The notes: generated by a model from the letters alone, not told the origin. Positions 1-10,014 are shown, numbered from the stretch's first letter. The stretch: DNA of 64,000 nucleotides from Sphingomonas sp. H160509 (GCF_024124765.2 NZ_JAMXSR020000002.1:2530001-2594000); one strand, 5' to 3'. Numbers and translations: made by a program.

Positions 1-263
1 TCGCGGACCAGCGCTACATCGAGCCGTTCGGCGACGATGATCGTGACGGTGTTGGAACTGGTCGACTGCGCCGTACCATCGGCATCGTACCGCAGGCCGG
101 CGGTATTGACGATCGGCGTACCCGCTGGCGTGCCGATTGGCGTCGCTATCGTTGGCGTCTGGGCAAGCAACGGCTGCGGCAATCCCGCGCTCAGTATGCA
201 GGACAGCAGGCAAGGTGCCGCAGCGCGTCGAAACCGCCCGCACTTTCCTCCATGCTGTGACAT
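1..263 (-). CDS. Secreted surface protein with conserved-repeat domain (C-terminus outside window)
   Basis: Reading leftward from an ATG at 263, the open frame begins with a basic stretch (CGRFRR) and a hydrophobic segment ending in LPQPLLAQT, which looks like a signal peptide with cleavage after a Q-A-type site. The mature part begins with TP/GT-rich sequence and then matches the pattern of DUF11-like conserved-repeat surface proteins (PIVNTAGLRYDADGTAQ, then SSNTVTIIVAERLDV). Proteins of this kind are large extracytoplasmic beta-sandwich proteins. The frame is open to base 1, so only about 87 residues are visible. The start could also be a TTG a few codons upstream. The family call rests on sequence style only. 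Confidence 0.55.
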   Translation of the reverse strand, partial: MSQHGGKCGRFRRAAAPCLLSCILSAGLPQPLLAQTPTIATPIGTPAGTPIVNTAGLRYDADGTAQSTSSNTVTIIVAERLDVALVR

Positions 264-503
264 CAGACGAATCAATTTTCTTCCCTTCGATCGGGAACAA
301 ATTGTCCGAAGCCACTTAATCAAATACTACGAAATCATAATGGGATCATAAAGCCAAACTATGATAGTTAATGTGACAACATCCGTTTTCAGATGAACGA
401 CCGTTACATCGCACAGCAAAACGGTATCTTTCGTCATTGCCGTTCTATTGTGGAGCAATCCAGAACCGTAGTGGCTTTATTTATGCAGATACTGTCCAGA
501 CGC

Positions 504-554
504 AAAAAGACCGGCCAGACGACGTCCCTGGAGAAGACGCGTCATGGCCGGCCG
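504..554 (-). terminator. Rho-independent terminator of the winged-helix gene
   Basis: Read on the minus strand, a long GC-rich stem (GGCCGGCCATGACG pairing with CGTCTGGCCGGTC, a few mismatches) is followed at once by TTTTT. It lies about 20 bases past the stop of the leftward winged-helix gene. The rest of 264-503 is the divergent/upstream region of the truncated surface gene; it is relatively AT-rich near 280-430 and shows no further gene. Confidence 0.6.
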
Positions 555-574
555 TGACAGGCGTAGTGTTCGAG

Positions 575-1036
575 TTAGTCGCGAAGAAGCGCGCGCAGAT
601 AAGCCTTCATCTGCTGGTCTCCGGTATAGCTCAGCGATATCTCGACGCGCCGCCGGTCGGTCGGGTCGGTGACGCGGTCGATCAGCTTCAGCTTGTGGAG
701 ATGTTCGATCCAGCGCTGCGATGTGGTGACGGGTGCGTCAGACATGCTGACCAGCGCCTTGATGTTCATCGGCATACGATCGTCGCGCGATGCGAACAGC
801 GCGAGGAGCATATCCCAAGCCGGTTCATGGAACAGTTCGCCGGGCAGGAACTGCCGCCGTAATCGCCGTTGTTCTAGCACCGCATTCGCATGCTCGACGA
901 GCGCGGCATCATTCGGTTCGTTCCCCGCCGGTACCGGTTCCGCGGCCTTGGCGACCCGTCCGTTGAATTCTTCGGCGACCGCCGACAATTTTGCAGTCAA
1001 ATCCTTGATCAATTCCACGACGGTTTCGTTTTTCAC
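575..1036 (-). CDS. MarR-like winged-helix DNA-binding protein
   Basis: A 153-residue protein with an N-terminal helical region (residues about 1-30), an acidic/alanine-rich linker, and a C-terminal winged helix from about residue 75. The segment ALVSMSDAPVTTSQRWIEHL reads as the recognition-helix region and LIDRVTDPTDRRRVEISLS as the MarR-type wing (the D-x-R-R-R pattern). I chose the GTG at 1036 rather than a TTG one codon upstream because GGGGAG lies about 8 bases before it. MarR-like proteins are dimeric transcriptional regulators; the ligand and targets cannot be told from the sequence. The gene stands alone and is followed by a strong terminator. Confidence 0.7.
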   Translation of the reverse strand: MKNETVVELIKDLTAKLSAVAEEFNGRVAKAAEPVPAGNEPNDAALVEHANAVLEQRRLRRQFLPGELFHEPAWDMLLALFASRDDRMPMNIKALVSMSDAPVTTSQRWIEHLHKLKLIDRVTDPTDRRRVEISLSYTGDQQMKAYLRALLRD

Positions 1037-1504
1037 CAAAGGCTCCCCATTGCCATCGACCTGTTACCATCGCCCCCCGATCGGAACCGCCATGCCCGCA
1101 ACCTGTCGCTGCTATCGCACGTCAATCCTCGACCACCCCAGATACGGGCTGAGATACCCCGACCTTCGAACTAAACGCCAAAACTTCAGCGCCGTCCTGC
1201 TGATTTGTTAAATGCAGAAACGCACGTCAACAAATAGAACTATATCTAGGTATGATATTCAAACTTATTTTATATTAATCAAATCGTTATGGGTCTTATA
1301 AGCTCGCCAGCTGTCCATTTTGGGTTTGGATGAGAACCACGAACCGGTATATTTATAACAACGCGCAAGTTGGGGTTGAGGATGCTTTACGGCCAACATA
1401 TCGCTTCGGACGCGAAGCCGATTTGCGACGAACAGATATAGCGTGCGTCCCATAGTCCGATCGAACGTGCCATGCGTTGGGCGTCGATCGCAGGAAAGGG
1501 TATC
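1037..1504. other. Intergenic region, promoter-like, no gene seen
   Basis: About 470 bases without a convincing gene. Composition drops sharply to AT-rich around 1205-1300 (ATATCTAGGTATGATATTC, TTTTATATTAATC), unlike the surrounding coding sequence. This is where promoters for the leftward regulator and the rightward polyketide operon would be expected. The short open frames crossing it have no ribosome site or family resemblance. Confidence 0.4.
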
Positions 1505-2569
1505 GTGTCCGCTTATCTCAATGCCGTAGGGTCCGCCGTTCCCGGTCACGATATCCACGCGGCGTTCATCGCCTGGGCGCGATCGCGGGTCGATGCCCGT
1601 GCCGAGCGCGTGTTCGACCGGATGGCGTCGCGGTCGGGGATCGGGCACCGGTGGTCGGTGTTGCCGCCGACCGCGGACGGTGGCTCACCGGTCGACGATT
1701 CCGGCTTCTACGCCGCCGAGCCGCATCCGGGGACAGCCGCGCGGATGGTCCTCTATGCCGAGCACGCACCCGACCTCGCGATCCGCGCGATCGAGGCGTT
1801 GCGCGAGAAGGTCGCGGTCGAGGGGATCACGCATCTGGTCGTGGCGAGCTGCACGGGCTTCGTCGCGCCGGGGATCGACCAGATCATCGCGCGTCGCCTC
1901 GGCCTATCGTCGAGCGTCGAGCGGCTGCTAATCGGTTTCATGGGGTGTTACGCGGCGATCGTCGCGTTGCGGAGTGCGCGGCATATCGTTCGCTCCGAGC
2001 CCCGCGCGCGCGTGCTGGTGGTGACGGTCGAGCTTTCCACGCTGCATCTGCAACCTGCCAACGACATCGAGGCCCTGCTGGCGATGCTGCAGTTCGGTGA
2101 TGGGGCTGCGGCGGCGCTGGTGACGGCGGATGCGACCGGGTTCGCGCTCGAAGCGCCGTTCGCCGCGTCGTTGCCGGATAGCGAGATGTTGATCCGCTGG
2201 GACGTGACCGATGCGGGCTTTGCGATGCATTTGTCGGGCGAGGTGCCGGGGCGGATCGCCGCGGCGCTGTCCGACGAGGAGTTTCGCGCGATCGTGAGTG
2301 CGGGTCGGCCGCCCGAATCGATCGACGGTTGGGCTGTCCATGCCGGCGGGCGATCGATCCTCGATGCGGTCGAACATGCGATGCATCTGAGCCCGGATGC
2401 GCTGGCAGCGTCGCGGCAGGTGCTGGCGGACAATGGCAACATGTCGTCGGCGACGTTGATGTTCGTGTTCGAGCGACTGCTGGCCGGGTCGCCGGTCGCG
2501 CACGGCGTGGCACTCGCGTTCGGGCCGGGGCTCGCGGCAGAGGGCTTCGGATTCCGGAGCGCGGCATGA
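1505..2569 (+). CDS. Type III polyketide synthase
   Basis: Homodimeric chalcone-synthase-like enzyme that condenses malonyl-CoA extenders onto an acyl-CoA starter. At 354 residues it has normal family length. The catalytic triad is visible: Cys near residue 116 (VVASCTGFVAPG), His near 278 (GWAVHAGG) and Asn near 310 (LADNGNMSSAT). The start is taken as GTG 1505 because AGGAAAGGG lies 5 bases upstream; the ATG at 1472 has no such site. It is the first gene of a tight operon, and its TGA overlaps the ATG of the methyltransferase. Starter and product cannot be read from sequence; alkylresorcinol, alkylpyrone or quinone-type products are typical of bacterial relatives. The frame is intact. Confidence 0.88.
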   Translation: MSAYLNAVGSAVPGHDIHAAFIAWARSRVDARAERVFDRMASRSGIGHRWSVLPPTADGGSPVDDSGFYAAEPHPGTAARMVLYAEHAPDLAIRAIEALREKVAVEGITHLVVASCTGFVAPGIDQIIARRLGLSSSVERLLIGFMGCYAAIVALRSARHIVRSEPRARVLVVTVELSTLHLQPANDIEALLAMLQFGDGAAAALVTADATGFALEAPFAASLPDSEMLIRWDVTDAGFAMHLSGEVPGRIAAALSDEEFRAIVSAGRPPESIDGWAVHAGGRSILDAVEHAMHLSPDALAASRQVLADNGNMSSATLMFVFERLLAGSPVAHGVALAFGPGLAAEGFGFRSAA

Positions 2570-3246
2570 GCCTCGCGGTCCGCAGCCAGGCCGAAGAGTT
2601 GATGGACGCCGACGACCTCGACGCGGCGACCTATGCGGACGTCGTCGGCGATCTCGCGACGGTCAACACGGTGACGATGGCGCGCCGGCCGACGCTCGAC
2701 TTTCTCGCGCGTGCGACTGCGGGGCGGAAAAGCTTCCGGTTGCTCGACGTTGGGTTCGGCGATGGTGACATGCTGCGCCGGATCGCACGCTGGGCGAAGG
2801 CGAAGGGTATCGAGGCCGAGCTGGTCGGAGTCGACCTCAACCCGCGCAGCGAACAGGCGGCACGGGCGCATGGCGGGGCAATCCGCTATGTCACGGGCGA
2901 CTATGCCGACCTTGCCCATGAGCCGTGGGACGTGATCGTCAGCAGTCTCGTCGCGCATCACATGAGCCACGACCAGCTGATCGCGTTCCTCCGGTTCATG
3001 GATGGCCATGCGAGCGCGGGGTGGTTCGTCAACGACCTCCACCGGCATGGGTTTGCGCACTGGGGCTTCCCGGTTCTCGCGACGATCGCGCGCTGGCATC
3101 CGATCGTGCGCCATGACGGCACGTTGTCGATCGCCCGCAGCTATCGCCCCGACGAATGGCCACCGCTGCTGGCCGAGGCCGGCATCACCGAGGCGAAGGT
3201 CCGCCGCGTCTTTCCGTTCCGGTTATGCGTCGAACGCCTGCGCTGA
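2566..3246 (+). CDS. Class I SAM-dependent methyltransferase of the PKS operon
   Basis: A 226-residue methyltransferase with a Rossmann SAM site: motif I LLDVGFGDGDMLR at about residue 60, an acidic residue after strand 2 (ELVGVDLNPRS), then YVTGDYADL and the DVIVSSLVAHHMS region. This family is often found beside type III PKS genes in sphingomonads, where it is expected to O- or C-methylate the polyketide; that role is inferred from context. It overlaps the PKS stop by four bases (ATGA) and its 3' end overlaps the next gene by about 22 bases, so the three are presumably translationally coupled. Confidence 0.82.
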   Translation: MSLAVRSQAEELMDADDLDAATYADVVGDLATVNTVTMARRPTLDFLARATAGRKSFRLLDVGFGDGDMLRRIARWAKAKGIEAELVGVDLNPRSEQAARAHGGAIRYVTGDYADLAHEPWDVIVSSLVAHHMSHDQLIAFLRFMDGHASAGWFVNDLHRHGFAHWGFPVLATIARWHPIVRHDGTLSIARSYRPDEWPPLLAEAGITEAKVRRVFPFRLCVERLR

Positions 3247-4314
3247 TCGTCGGCGGCGGGCTCGCCGGCGCCGCGACCGCTATCGGGTTGGCGCGTGCCA
3301 GCCTGCCGCATTTGCTGGTCGAGCGATCGCGCGAGACCGGTGATGCGATTTGCGGCGGGTTCCCTTAGCTGGCGGACGCTGGAAACACTCGGCGGGCTTG
3401 GGATCGATCCGGATACGCTCAACCCCGACCGTGTAACACGCGCGCGCATCTTCGCGGGCAATCGCCGAGCGGAGGCCGCCCTGCCCCATCCGGCGGTCTC
3501 GGTCACACGTCATCGGCTCGATACGGTCATGCTGGATGAAGCCGAACGGCTGGGTACGCCGGTCGAACGTGGCGTCACCGTGCGCGAGCTCGATGGGACG
3601 AGCGCGCGGCTCGCAGACGGTGCGACGATCGCGGCCGACGCGCTGTTTCTCGCGAGTGGCAAGCACGACGTTCGCGGGATGGCGCGCCCTGAGGATGCGC
3701 GCGGTGCCGACCCGACCTTGGGTATCCGGGTTCGGATTGCCCCCTCGCCTACGCTAGCCAAAGCGCTCGCGGGCGGCATCGAGCTTCACCTGTTCGACCG
3801 CGGCTATGCCGGCTTGGCGATGCAGGAGGATGGCACTGCGAACCTCTGCATGGCGGTTCACCGCTCGCGGTTTCAGGCGGCAGGTTCCCCCGCGCAACTA
3901 CTCGAAGCGCTTGGTCGAGAGATGTCCGCGCTCGGCGAATGGGTCGCGCTGATCGACCCGAGCGCACAGATCGATGCGATCGCGAACGTCCCTTACGGCT
4001 GGCGCCAACGCACCGGCGCCGACGCGCTCTTCCGACTGGGCGATCAGGCCGGCGTGATCCCCTCTCTCGCCGGCGAAGGTATGGGCATCGCGCTCGCCAG
4101 CGGAGTCGCCGCCGCGCGCGCCTATAAGAACGGTGGCCCCGCCGCCGCAGCGTCATGGCAGGAAGATTTCGCCCGCCGCCTCGCTCGCCCGATCGGCATC
4201 GCCGGCATCGTCCGCCACATCGCCGAGAGCGAACGCGCCGCCTGGCTACTTCCTTTCCTGCGCCCCGGACTGATCCAGGTCATCGCCAACGCAACCAGAA
4301 TGGGGCAATCTTGA
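3225..4314 (+). CDS. FAD-dependent oxidoreductase (geranylgeranyl-reductase/monooxygenase-like), frame broken
   Basis: Third gene of the PKS operon. It begins [22 protein letters not shown], the dinucleotide-binding GxGxxG motif at the N-terminus. About residue 46 the frame breaks at the CCC of 3362-3364; removing one C restores [22 protein letters not shown] and the frame then runs to 4314 (about 362 residues). The C-terminal half has the second flavin motif ([23 protein letters not shown]), typical of the p-hydroxybenzoate hydroxylase/geranylgeranyl reductase superfamily. It probably oxidises or reduces the type III PKS product; this is inferred from the operon. The break looks like a sequence error because both halves are well preserved. 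Confidence 0.78.
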
Positions 4315-4339
4315 AAACCGCCCCGTCAGCACGAGATGC

Positions 4340-4756
4340 ATGTCCATGGACCAGCTCAATCTTTCCGAGGCCGAATGGCGCAAGCGGCTAACCCCCGAAC
4401 AATATCATGTGCTGCGTGAAGGCGGCACCGAGCGCGCCTTTGCGGGCGTGCTGAACGACAACAAGGCCGACGGCATCTACCGGTGTGCCGCGTGCAGCAA
4501 CGAACTGTTCGACAGCGCCGACAAGTATGATTCCGGCTCGGGGTGGCCGAGCTTCACCCAGCCGATCCGCCCCGATGCGGTCACCGATCACGCCGATCGC
4601 AGTCACGGCATGACCCGCATCGAGACGCGGTGCGCACGCTGCGACAGCCATATGGGGCACGTCTTCCCGGACGGTCCGCCGCCGACCGGGCAGCGTTATT
4701 GCATGAACTCGCTCTCGCTTGAATTCCGGCCGCGCAAAGCGAACGTCGCGGCCTGA
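4340..4756 (+). CDS. msrB: Peptide-methionine (R)-S-oxide reductase MsrB
   Basis: A 138-residue SelR-domain protein that reduces the R epimer of methionine sulfoxide in proteins. Seen: the two zinc-binding CxxC pairs (CAACSNELF and [12 protein letters not shown]), [10 protein letters not shown], and the catalytic Cys in [11 protein letters not shown]. The start could be ATG 4340 or ATG 4346; the first gives [13 protein letters not shown]. It stands alone between the PKS operon and the PBP gene. The partner enzyme MsrA lies about 27 kb away at 31.7 kb. The frame is intact. Confidence 0.93.
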   Translation: MSMDQLNLSEAEWRKRLTPEQYHVLREGGTERAFAGVLNDNKADGIYRCAACSNELFDSADKYDSGSGWPSFTQPIRPDAVTDHADRSHGMTRIETRCARCDSHMGHVFPDGPPPTGQRYCMNSLSLEFRPRKANVAA

Positions 4757-4800
4757 TGTCGCTTGTAGGGCGGGACCATCGCGCGTAATTCTGCGGCCAC

Positions 4801-6974
4801 ATGGCTCGTACGCGTTCTGCTCCCCCGTCCCGTCGGTCCCCAACTCCCCCGGCGTCACGCTGGCGGCGGCGGCTGGTCGTCTTTCTTCAGGTCATGGTCG
4901 GGATCGGCGTCCTCGCGCTCGGTGCGCTGGCGATCGCGGTGTATATCGCGATGTCGCAGCTTCCGAGTTTCGACAGCCTGAAGTCCTCTCCCAACGGCCA
5001 GATGATCCGCGTCCATGCCGCCGATGGCACCGTGATCGTGTCGATGGGGCCGAGCTTCGGCGAGTGGCTGCCTTACGGCCAGATCCCCAAGGTGATGCGC
5101 GACGCGACCGTCTCGGTCGAGGATCGCCGCTTCCGCTCGCATATCGGCGTCGATCCGGTCGGCATCGCGCGCTCCGTGAAGGTACGGTTCGATCGCGGCC
5201 ACTGGACGCAAGGCGGCTCGACGATCACGCAGCAGCTGGCGCGTACCGTCTTCCTCAACAACCAGAAGAAGTTCGGCCGCAAATTCCGCGAGGGCATCCT
5301 GGCGTTCGCGCTCGAATGGAAGTTCACCAAGGACCAGATCCTCGAACTCTATCTGAACAAGGTTTATTATGGCGGCGGTGCCTACGGGATCGACGCCGCA
5401 AGCCGGAAGTTCTTCGGCCACGGCGCGGATCATCTGAGCCTCGCCGAGGCGGCGGTCATCGCCGGGCTGGTCAAGGCACCGTCCAACTACTCGCCGACCG
5501 CTGATGCCGAGGCCGCGATGGGCCGAGCCGGTGTCGTGCTGGAGACGATGCAGGAAACCGGTGCGATCACCGCGTCCGAGGCTGCCGATGCGGACGTGTC
5601 CGGGCTGAAACTCGCGCCCGAGCCCAAGCAGAACAGCGTCCGGTATTTCACCGACTGGGCACTGCCACAGCTCGATACGCTGATCGACGAGACGACCGAA
5701 CCGCTTGAAGTCTGGACGACGCTCGACCTGACGATGCAGCGCCAAGCGGACGACGCGATCCGCGCAAATGCCCCACCCGGCGCACAGGGGCGCGCTGGTC
5801 GCGCTCGATCGTGGCGGTGAAGTGCGGGCGATGGTCGGCGGCAAGGATTACGTCTCGTCGATCTACAACCGTGCGACGCAGGCGGTTCGCCAGCCGGGCT
5901 CGTCGTTCAAGCTGTTCGTATACCTCGCCGCGCTGGAGGCGGGTCACAAGCCGGAGGATTCGATCGTCGACGAACCCGTCACGATCAACGGCTGGAGCCC
6001 GCGCAACGATTCGCGGCGCAACTCCGGCGCGATCTCGTTGCGCACCGCGTTCGCCTATTCGCTCAACACCGTCGCCGCCAAGCTCGGGCAGGAGGTCGGC
6101 TTCGCCACGGTCGCCGACATGGCGCGGCGGTTCGGCATCACCACGCCGGTCAACGTCCATCCGTCCATGGTGCTAGGCACGTCGGAAGTCCGCGTGATCG
6201 ACATGACGCGCGCGTTCGCGTCGGTCGCGAGCAAGGGGTGTGGCGGTGACGCCGTACGGGATCACGCGCGTCACGGCGAATGGCCAGACGATCTACACGC
6301 ATGAGGTCGACCGCAGCCATGTGCTGGTCGCGCCCTATGTTGCCGCCGAAATGACCGACCTGTTGCAGACCGCGGTCAACACCGGCACCGGTCGCGCGGC
6401 GCAGATCGGTCGGCCGGTCGCGGGCAAGACCGGCACCACCACCGCGTCGAAGGACGGCTGGTTCCTCGGCTTCTCCAGCGGGATCACCACCGGCGTGTGG
6501 ATGGGGCGCGACGATGCCAAGCCGATCGCCGGCCTGCACGGCGGCACCGCGCCGGCAAAGGCTTGGGCGGCGTTCATGAAGCCGGCGACGGCCAACCGCC
6601 CGATCGAGCAGTTCGATACCAAGGTGACGCTACCCGAGTGGCAGCTCGAGCCAGACGAGGAGAGCTATTTCGGCCAGCCCGACAATGGCCAGATGGCGGT
6701 CGATGCGGACGGCAATCCGATCGAGCAGGGCCCGCCGCCGGTGCCTACCGACGCGCAGACCGGCGATACTATTCCGCGGCCCGATGCGGATCAGCCCGAA
6801 ACGCCGGCGCCGCCCCAGCAGCAGATGAACCAGGACTGGATCGACCGCGTGATCGGGCGTGAGCGGCGCGAGCCGTCACCGGCTGGGCGGCAACCGCTCC
6901 AACGCGATGTGCCCCGCGATCAGGTGCAGACGCAGCGCTTCCAGAGCGATCAGGAAGAGCGTCCGAACCAGTGA
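4801..6974 (+). CDS. mrcA: Penicillin-binding protein 1A, bifunctional transglycosylase/transpeptidase (two frame breaks)
   Basis: Builds and crosslinks peptidoglycan in the periplasm, anchored by one N-terminal membrane segment (residues about 22-48). The GT51 domain shows EDRRFRSHIGVD, QGGSTITQQLARTVFL and NKVYYGGGAYGI. The transpeptidase domain shows the active-site SSFK near residue 366, YSLNT and KTGTT near residue 541. The tail is Pro/Gln-rich. The frame breaks at GGGG 5787-5790 and again at GGGG 6235-6238; removing one G at each site gives a continuous protein of about 723 residues of normal length. An essential-type enzyme with every motif kept argues for sequence error. It converges on and overlaps the next gene by 25 bases. 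Confidence 0.9.
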
Positions 6975-7625
6975 AGGCCCGCGCCGTGCGTCCTTAGCCA
7001 GACGCGCGCGGGTGTGGGGTCTTCGCCGTAGAGTTGCTCGACCAGCGCGTGGAAGACCGGCGCGTGGTTCATGTGGACGCGGTGTGCGACTTCGTGCGCG
7101 ACGGTGGCGCGGCGGACCCAGCTCGGCGCGAGGATTAGCCGCCAGCTGTAGCGGATGACGCCGCTCGCCGCGCAGCTGCCCCAGCGGCCCTTGGCATCGC
7201 CGACCGCGACCTGGGCGACACTGACCTTGGCCTTGGCGGCGTATTCGGTGGTCTCGGTCTCCAGTACGGCGAGCGCGGTGCGTTTGAGCCATGCCTCGAC
7301 GCGGCGCGCGATCGTTTCGGGGGGGCCTGACAGCGACAGGACCGAGCCCCTCGCGAACCACGGTTCGGCGACTTCCGGGTGCCCACTCGATCGTCAGCGA
7401 CTCGTCGGCGACGGTGAGGACCGCACCGGGCACGAACGGGCGGGGCGACGGAAGCAACGCGCGCTGTTCGGCGATCCAGCCCGCCTTGTCCTCGGCCCAG
7501 GCCAGCGCCTGCTTCAACGCCGCACGCTTGGGTAGGACCAGCCTAGCCCGGCCACTCGCGGGATCGATCGACAGGCGCGCGCGGCGTGCGCGCGGGTGAC
7601 GGACGATCTCCAGGCCCTCGATCAC
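6950..7625 (-). CDS. YgjP-like (M48/DUF45) metal-dependent hydrolase, frame broken
   Basis: Zinc metallopeptidase-like protein of unknown substrate. The N-terminal half (MIEGLEIVRHPRARRARLSI) leads to TIEW, where the frame breaks at CCC 7382-7384. With one base removed it continues through WHPEVAEPWFARG and KGRWGSCAASG to the HEVAHRVHMNH zinc motif near the C-terminus, ending in a TGA at 6950-6952. The restored length is about 224 residues, usual for the family. It starts with GTG just after the YcgN stop, so it is the last gene of the SCO1-YcgN-YgjP operon. The W-G-S-C and HExxH motifs together are diagnostic. Confidence 0.8.
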
Positions 7626-7628
7626 CTC

Positions 7629-8063
7629 TTACAGCTCGCGATCGATCACGTGGTATTCGAGCTCGCCCGCCTCGTCCTCGCTGATCGTCCAGCCGCGCAC
7701 CGATTGCTTGGCGCGGTGGACGGCCTCGCGGTCGCCGCAGACAAGGTAGTGCCATTCGGGCAGTTGCTCGCCGGCAGCGCGCAGGCGGTAGGCGCAGGTC
7801 GAGGGCAGCCAGTCGATCCCGCGGACGTTACCGGTCGTCAGCCGCACGCATTCGGGGACATAGGCGTGGCGGTGGCGGTAATCCGAGCATTGCCCGCTGC
7901 GGCGGTCGAGCAGGCGGCACGAGACGTTGGTGGCGACGAGTTCGCCGGTATCCTCGTCCTCGAGCTTGTGGATGCAGCATTTGCCGCAGCCGTCGCACAA
8001 CGCTTCCCACTGGCCGCGGTCGAGCTGGTCGATCGGCGTATCTTCCCAGAAGCGCGCGCTCAC
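7629..8063 (-). CDS. YcgN family cysteine-cluster protein (UPF0260)
   Basis: A 144-residue protein with the family's cysteine pattern CDGCGKCCIHKLEDEDTGE near residue 23, then NVSCRLLD, CSDY, CVRLT, STCAYR and VCGD. Such clusters are thought to bind metal or an iron-sulfur centre; the biological role is unknown. It uses a GTG start that overlaps the stop of the upstream SCO1 gene (GTGA), which indicates translational coupling. The frame is intact. Confidence 0.87.
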   Translation of the reverse strand: MSARFWEDTPIDQLDRGQWEALCDGCGKCCIHKLEDEDTGELVATNVSCRLLDRRSGQCSDYRHRHAYVPECVRLTTGNVRGIDWLPSTCAYRLRAAGEQLPEWHYLVCGDREAVHRAKQSVRGWTISEDEAGELEYHVIDREL

Positions 8064-8654
8064 CGGGCCCAGCGCTTGATTTCCGTCACCACTGCGTCGG
8101 GCCCTTGTTCCTGTGGCAGCAAAGCGAGAGGCTTGCCGTCAGGGTCCATCAGATAGGCCTGGCGCGAATGGTTTACGAGGTAGCCGCCGCCGGGGGAGGC
8201 GTCGCCCTTGCTGGAATAGACCGCGTACTCGGTCTTGATCTTGGCGATCTGCGCGTCGGTGCCGGTGAGGCCGACCATCCGCGGGTGGAAGGCGGAGACG
8301 AACTGCTTGAGTACCGCGGGCGTATCGCGTGCCGGATCGACGGTCACGAACACCGGCACGATCTTCGCGGCCAGCTCGGGATCGCTCGATTCGAGCTTTT
8401 TCACCGCAGCGCCGATCGCCTGGACATCCGTCGGACATACATCGGGACAGAAGGTGTAGCCGAAATACATGATCCGGTATTTGCCCGCGAACGCCTGTTC
8501 GGTGACGGTCTGCCCGTTCTGGTCCGTCAGGGTGAACGCGCCACCGATCCGCGCGCCTTCGAGCGGCGGCTTGGCGGGGGGCTGGGATGAGTTGCACGCG
8601 GACAGCGCCAAGCCGGGCAGTGCGAGCGCGCAAGAGGAGGAAACGGAGGGTCAT
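8060..8654 (-). CDS. SCO1/SenC family copper-chaperone lipoprotein (frame break in signal peptide)
   Basis: Thioredoxin-fold protein that delivers copper to cytochrome c oxidase or acts in periplasmic redox. Seen: the metal-binding CPDVCPTD after YFGYTF, VTVDPARDTP, and a conserved His late in the protein (LVNHSRQAYL). The ATG at 8654 begins MTLRFLLL; one extra base near 8627-8631 separates this from ALALPGLALSACNSS, a lipobox with the lipidated Cys. With that base removed the protein is a lipoprotein of about 197 residues. It is first in the operon with the YcgN and YgjP genes and diverges from the ankyrin gene. Confidence 0.87.
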
Positions 8655-8732
8655 GGTCCCGCCAGCCTTGATCTGTTCGCTACTGCGGCGCAAGCGTCAC
8701 CGATATCCAGGACGAACCAAGGAAGTCTCTCG

Positions 8733-9342
8733 ATGCGTATCCGCCTGATGCTCGCCGCTACCCTCCTGACGCCTGCGCTCGCCTGCGTCGCGGCGCCCGC
8801 GTTCGCGCAAGGCCAGTCGGAGGGCTACAAGTTCCTGTCCGCGGTGCGCGATGCGAAGAACAACGACGTGCTGGAGATGCTCGGTAAGCCCGGCAGCAAC
8901 ATCATCAACACTCGCGACGTGACTAGCGGGGAGGGCGCGCTGCACATCGTCATCAAGCGCAGCGACGAGGTGTATCTGCGGTTCCTGCTGCAGAAAGGCG
9001 CGGATGCGAACCTGCGCGACGGCAAGGGTAACACGCCGCTGCTGCTGGCCGTGACGCTGGGCCAGACGAACATGATCCCGATCCTGACCGCGGCGGGGGG
9101 CGAACCCGAACCTGGCCAATTCGGCAGGCGAGACACCGTTGATCCGCGCGGTGCAGCGCCGCGACGTGGGCATGATCCGGGTGCTGCTGGCCGAGAACGC
9201 CGACCCCGACCAGGCGGACATCATGGCGGGCATGTCCGCCCGCGCCTATGCCAAGCAGGATGGACGCAACCCGATCGTGAGCAAGCTGCTGGAAGATGCG
9301 CCGAAGAAGGTGCGCAAGGCGGTTTCGGGCCCGAAGTTCTAA
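8733..9342 (+). CDS. Secreted ankyrin-repeat protein (one frame break)
   Basis: The protein starts with a clear signal peptide (RIRLMLAATLLTPALACVAAPAFAQ), with AAGGAAG as ribosome site. At least four ankyrin repeats follow (GEGALHIVIKRSDEVYLRFL, GNTPLLLAVTLGQTNMI, GETPLIRAVQRRDVGMIRVLL). The frame breaks at GGGGGG 9095-9100; dropping one G gives AGANPNLANSAGETPLI, a perfect ankyrin turn. The restored length is about 202 residues and it is probably periplasmic. Ankyrin repeats mediate protein binding; the partner is unknown. It diverges from the SCO1 gene across a gap of about 80 bases. Confidence 0.82.
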
Positions 9343-9383
9343 GCTGGAGTTACGGTCGCCAACGCCGCCAGGACCACGACAGG

Positions 9384-9493
9384 CTCCCCTCTCTGGAAGG
9401 GAGGGGCTGGGGGTGGGTTGGCCCGCTTGTGACGCGACCGTAGCGCGATACGGAAACCGACCCACCCCCGACCCCTCCCTTCCAGGGAGGGGG
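9384..9493. repeat. Paired palindrome, family A, copy 1
   Basis: Two inverted arms, each itself a hairpin (CCCTCTCTGGAAGGGAGGGG at about 9385-9406 and its mirror CCCCTCCCTTCCAGGGAGGGG at the right end), with tails GGGGGTGGGTTGG and CGACCCACCCCCGA, around a spacer of about 38 bases. Related pairs occur at 17.0, 35.4 and 53.3 kb. It sits between the convergent ankyrin and mmcB genes. Confidence 0.8.
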
Positions 9494-9513
9494 GGAAGAC
9501 AGACGCCCTGGAC

Positions 9514-10014
9514 TCAGAACGCCAGCCCGTCCGCATCCGGGTCCATCTGCGCGATCAGCCGCCGTGCCGCGCGCCGGGCGAACGCGAGCGTACACCGCTT
9601 CCGCACATGCGCCGGCAGCGGCACGGTATGCGCCTCCCGCACGATCGCCGCATCATAGCGATCCGCCACGATGATCCCCGTCCGCTCCGGCAGGAACGCA
9701 GGCCCGTTCAGGGGCCCGACGTCGAATCCAGCCGGGACTGCCCAGAAATACCGGTCGCAATGGCCGAGATAATCCGGCCACTTCCCATCGCCTAGCAGAT
9801 CGGCGCGCGACACCTTAATCTCGACGATCACGATCTGGCCACGCGCATCCACCGCCATCAGGTCGGCGCGGCGGCCCCCGTCTAGCGGCACTTCGGTCAT
9901 CGCGGTGAGGTCGTGGCGCAGCAACATCCGGATCACGCCGCGCGCCACGTCGGCAGCGCACATTACCGCATCGGGAGGCGATCCAGGTTTGTCGATGCAG
10001 GAGTCCGGCGGCAT
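9514..10014 (-). CDS. mmcB: MmcB-family DNA repair protein
   Basis: Resembles MmcB (PF06319), a PD-(D/E)XK-fold nuclease-like protein linked to DNA repair in Caulobacter. The body shows [18 protein letters not shown] followed by [16 protein letters not shown], the split D...ExK catalytic pattern, then [17 protein letters not shown], which is characteristic of the family. The start is uncertain: ATG 10014, ATG 10041 or an internal ATG at about 9964 are all possible and no ribosome site is decisive. The gene follows gpsA at a distance of about 70 bases and is probably transcribed with tsaD and gpsA. Confidence 0.82.
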   Translation of the reverse strand: MPPDSCIDKPGSPPDAVMCAADVARGVIRMLLRHDLTAMTEVPLDGGRRADLMAVDARGQIVIVEIKVSRADLLGDGKWPDYLGHCDRYFWAVPAGFDVGPLNGPAFLPERTGIIVADRYDAAIVREAHTVPLPAHVRKRCTLAFARRAARRLIAQMDPDADGLAF

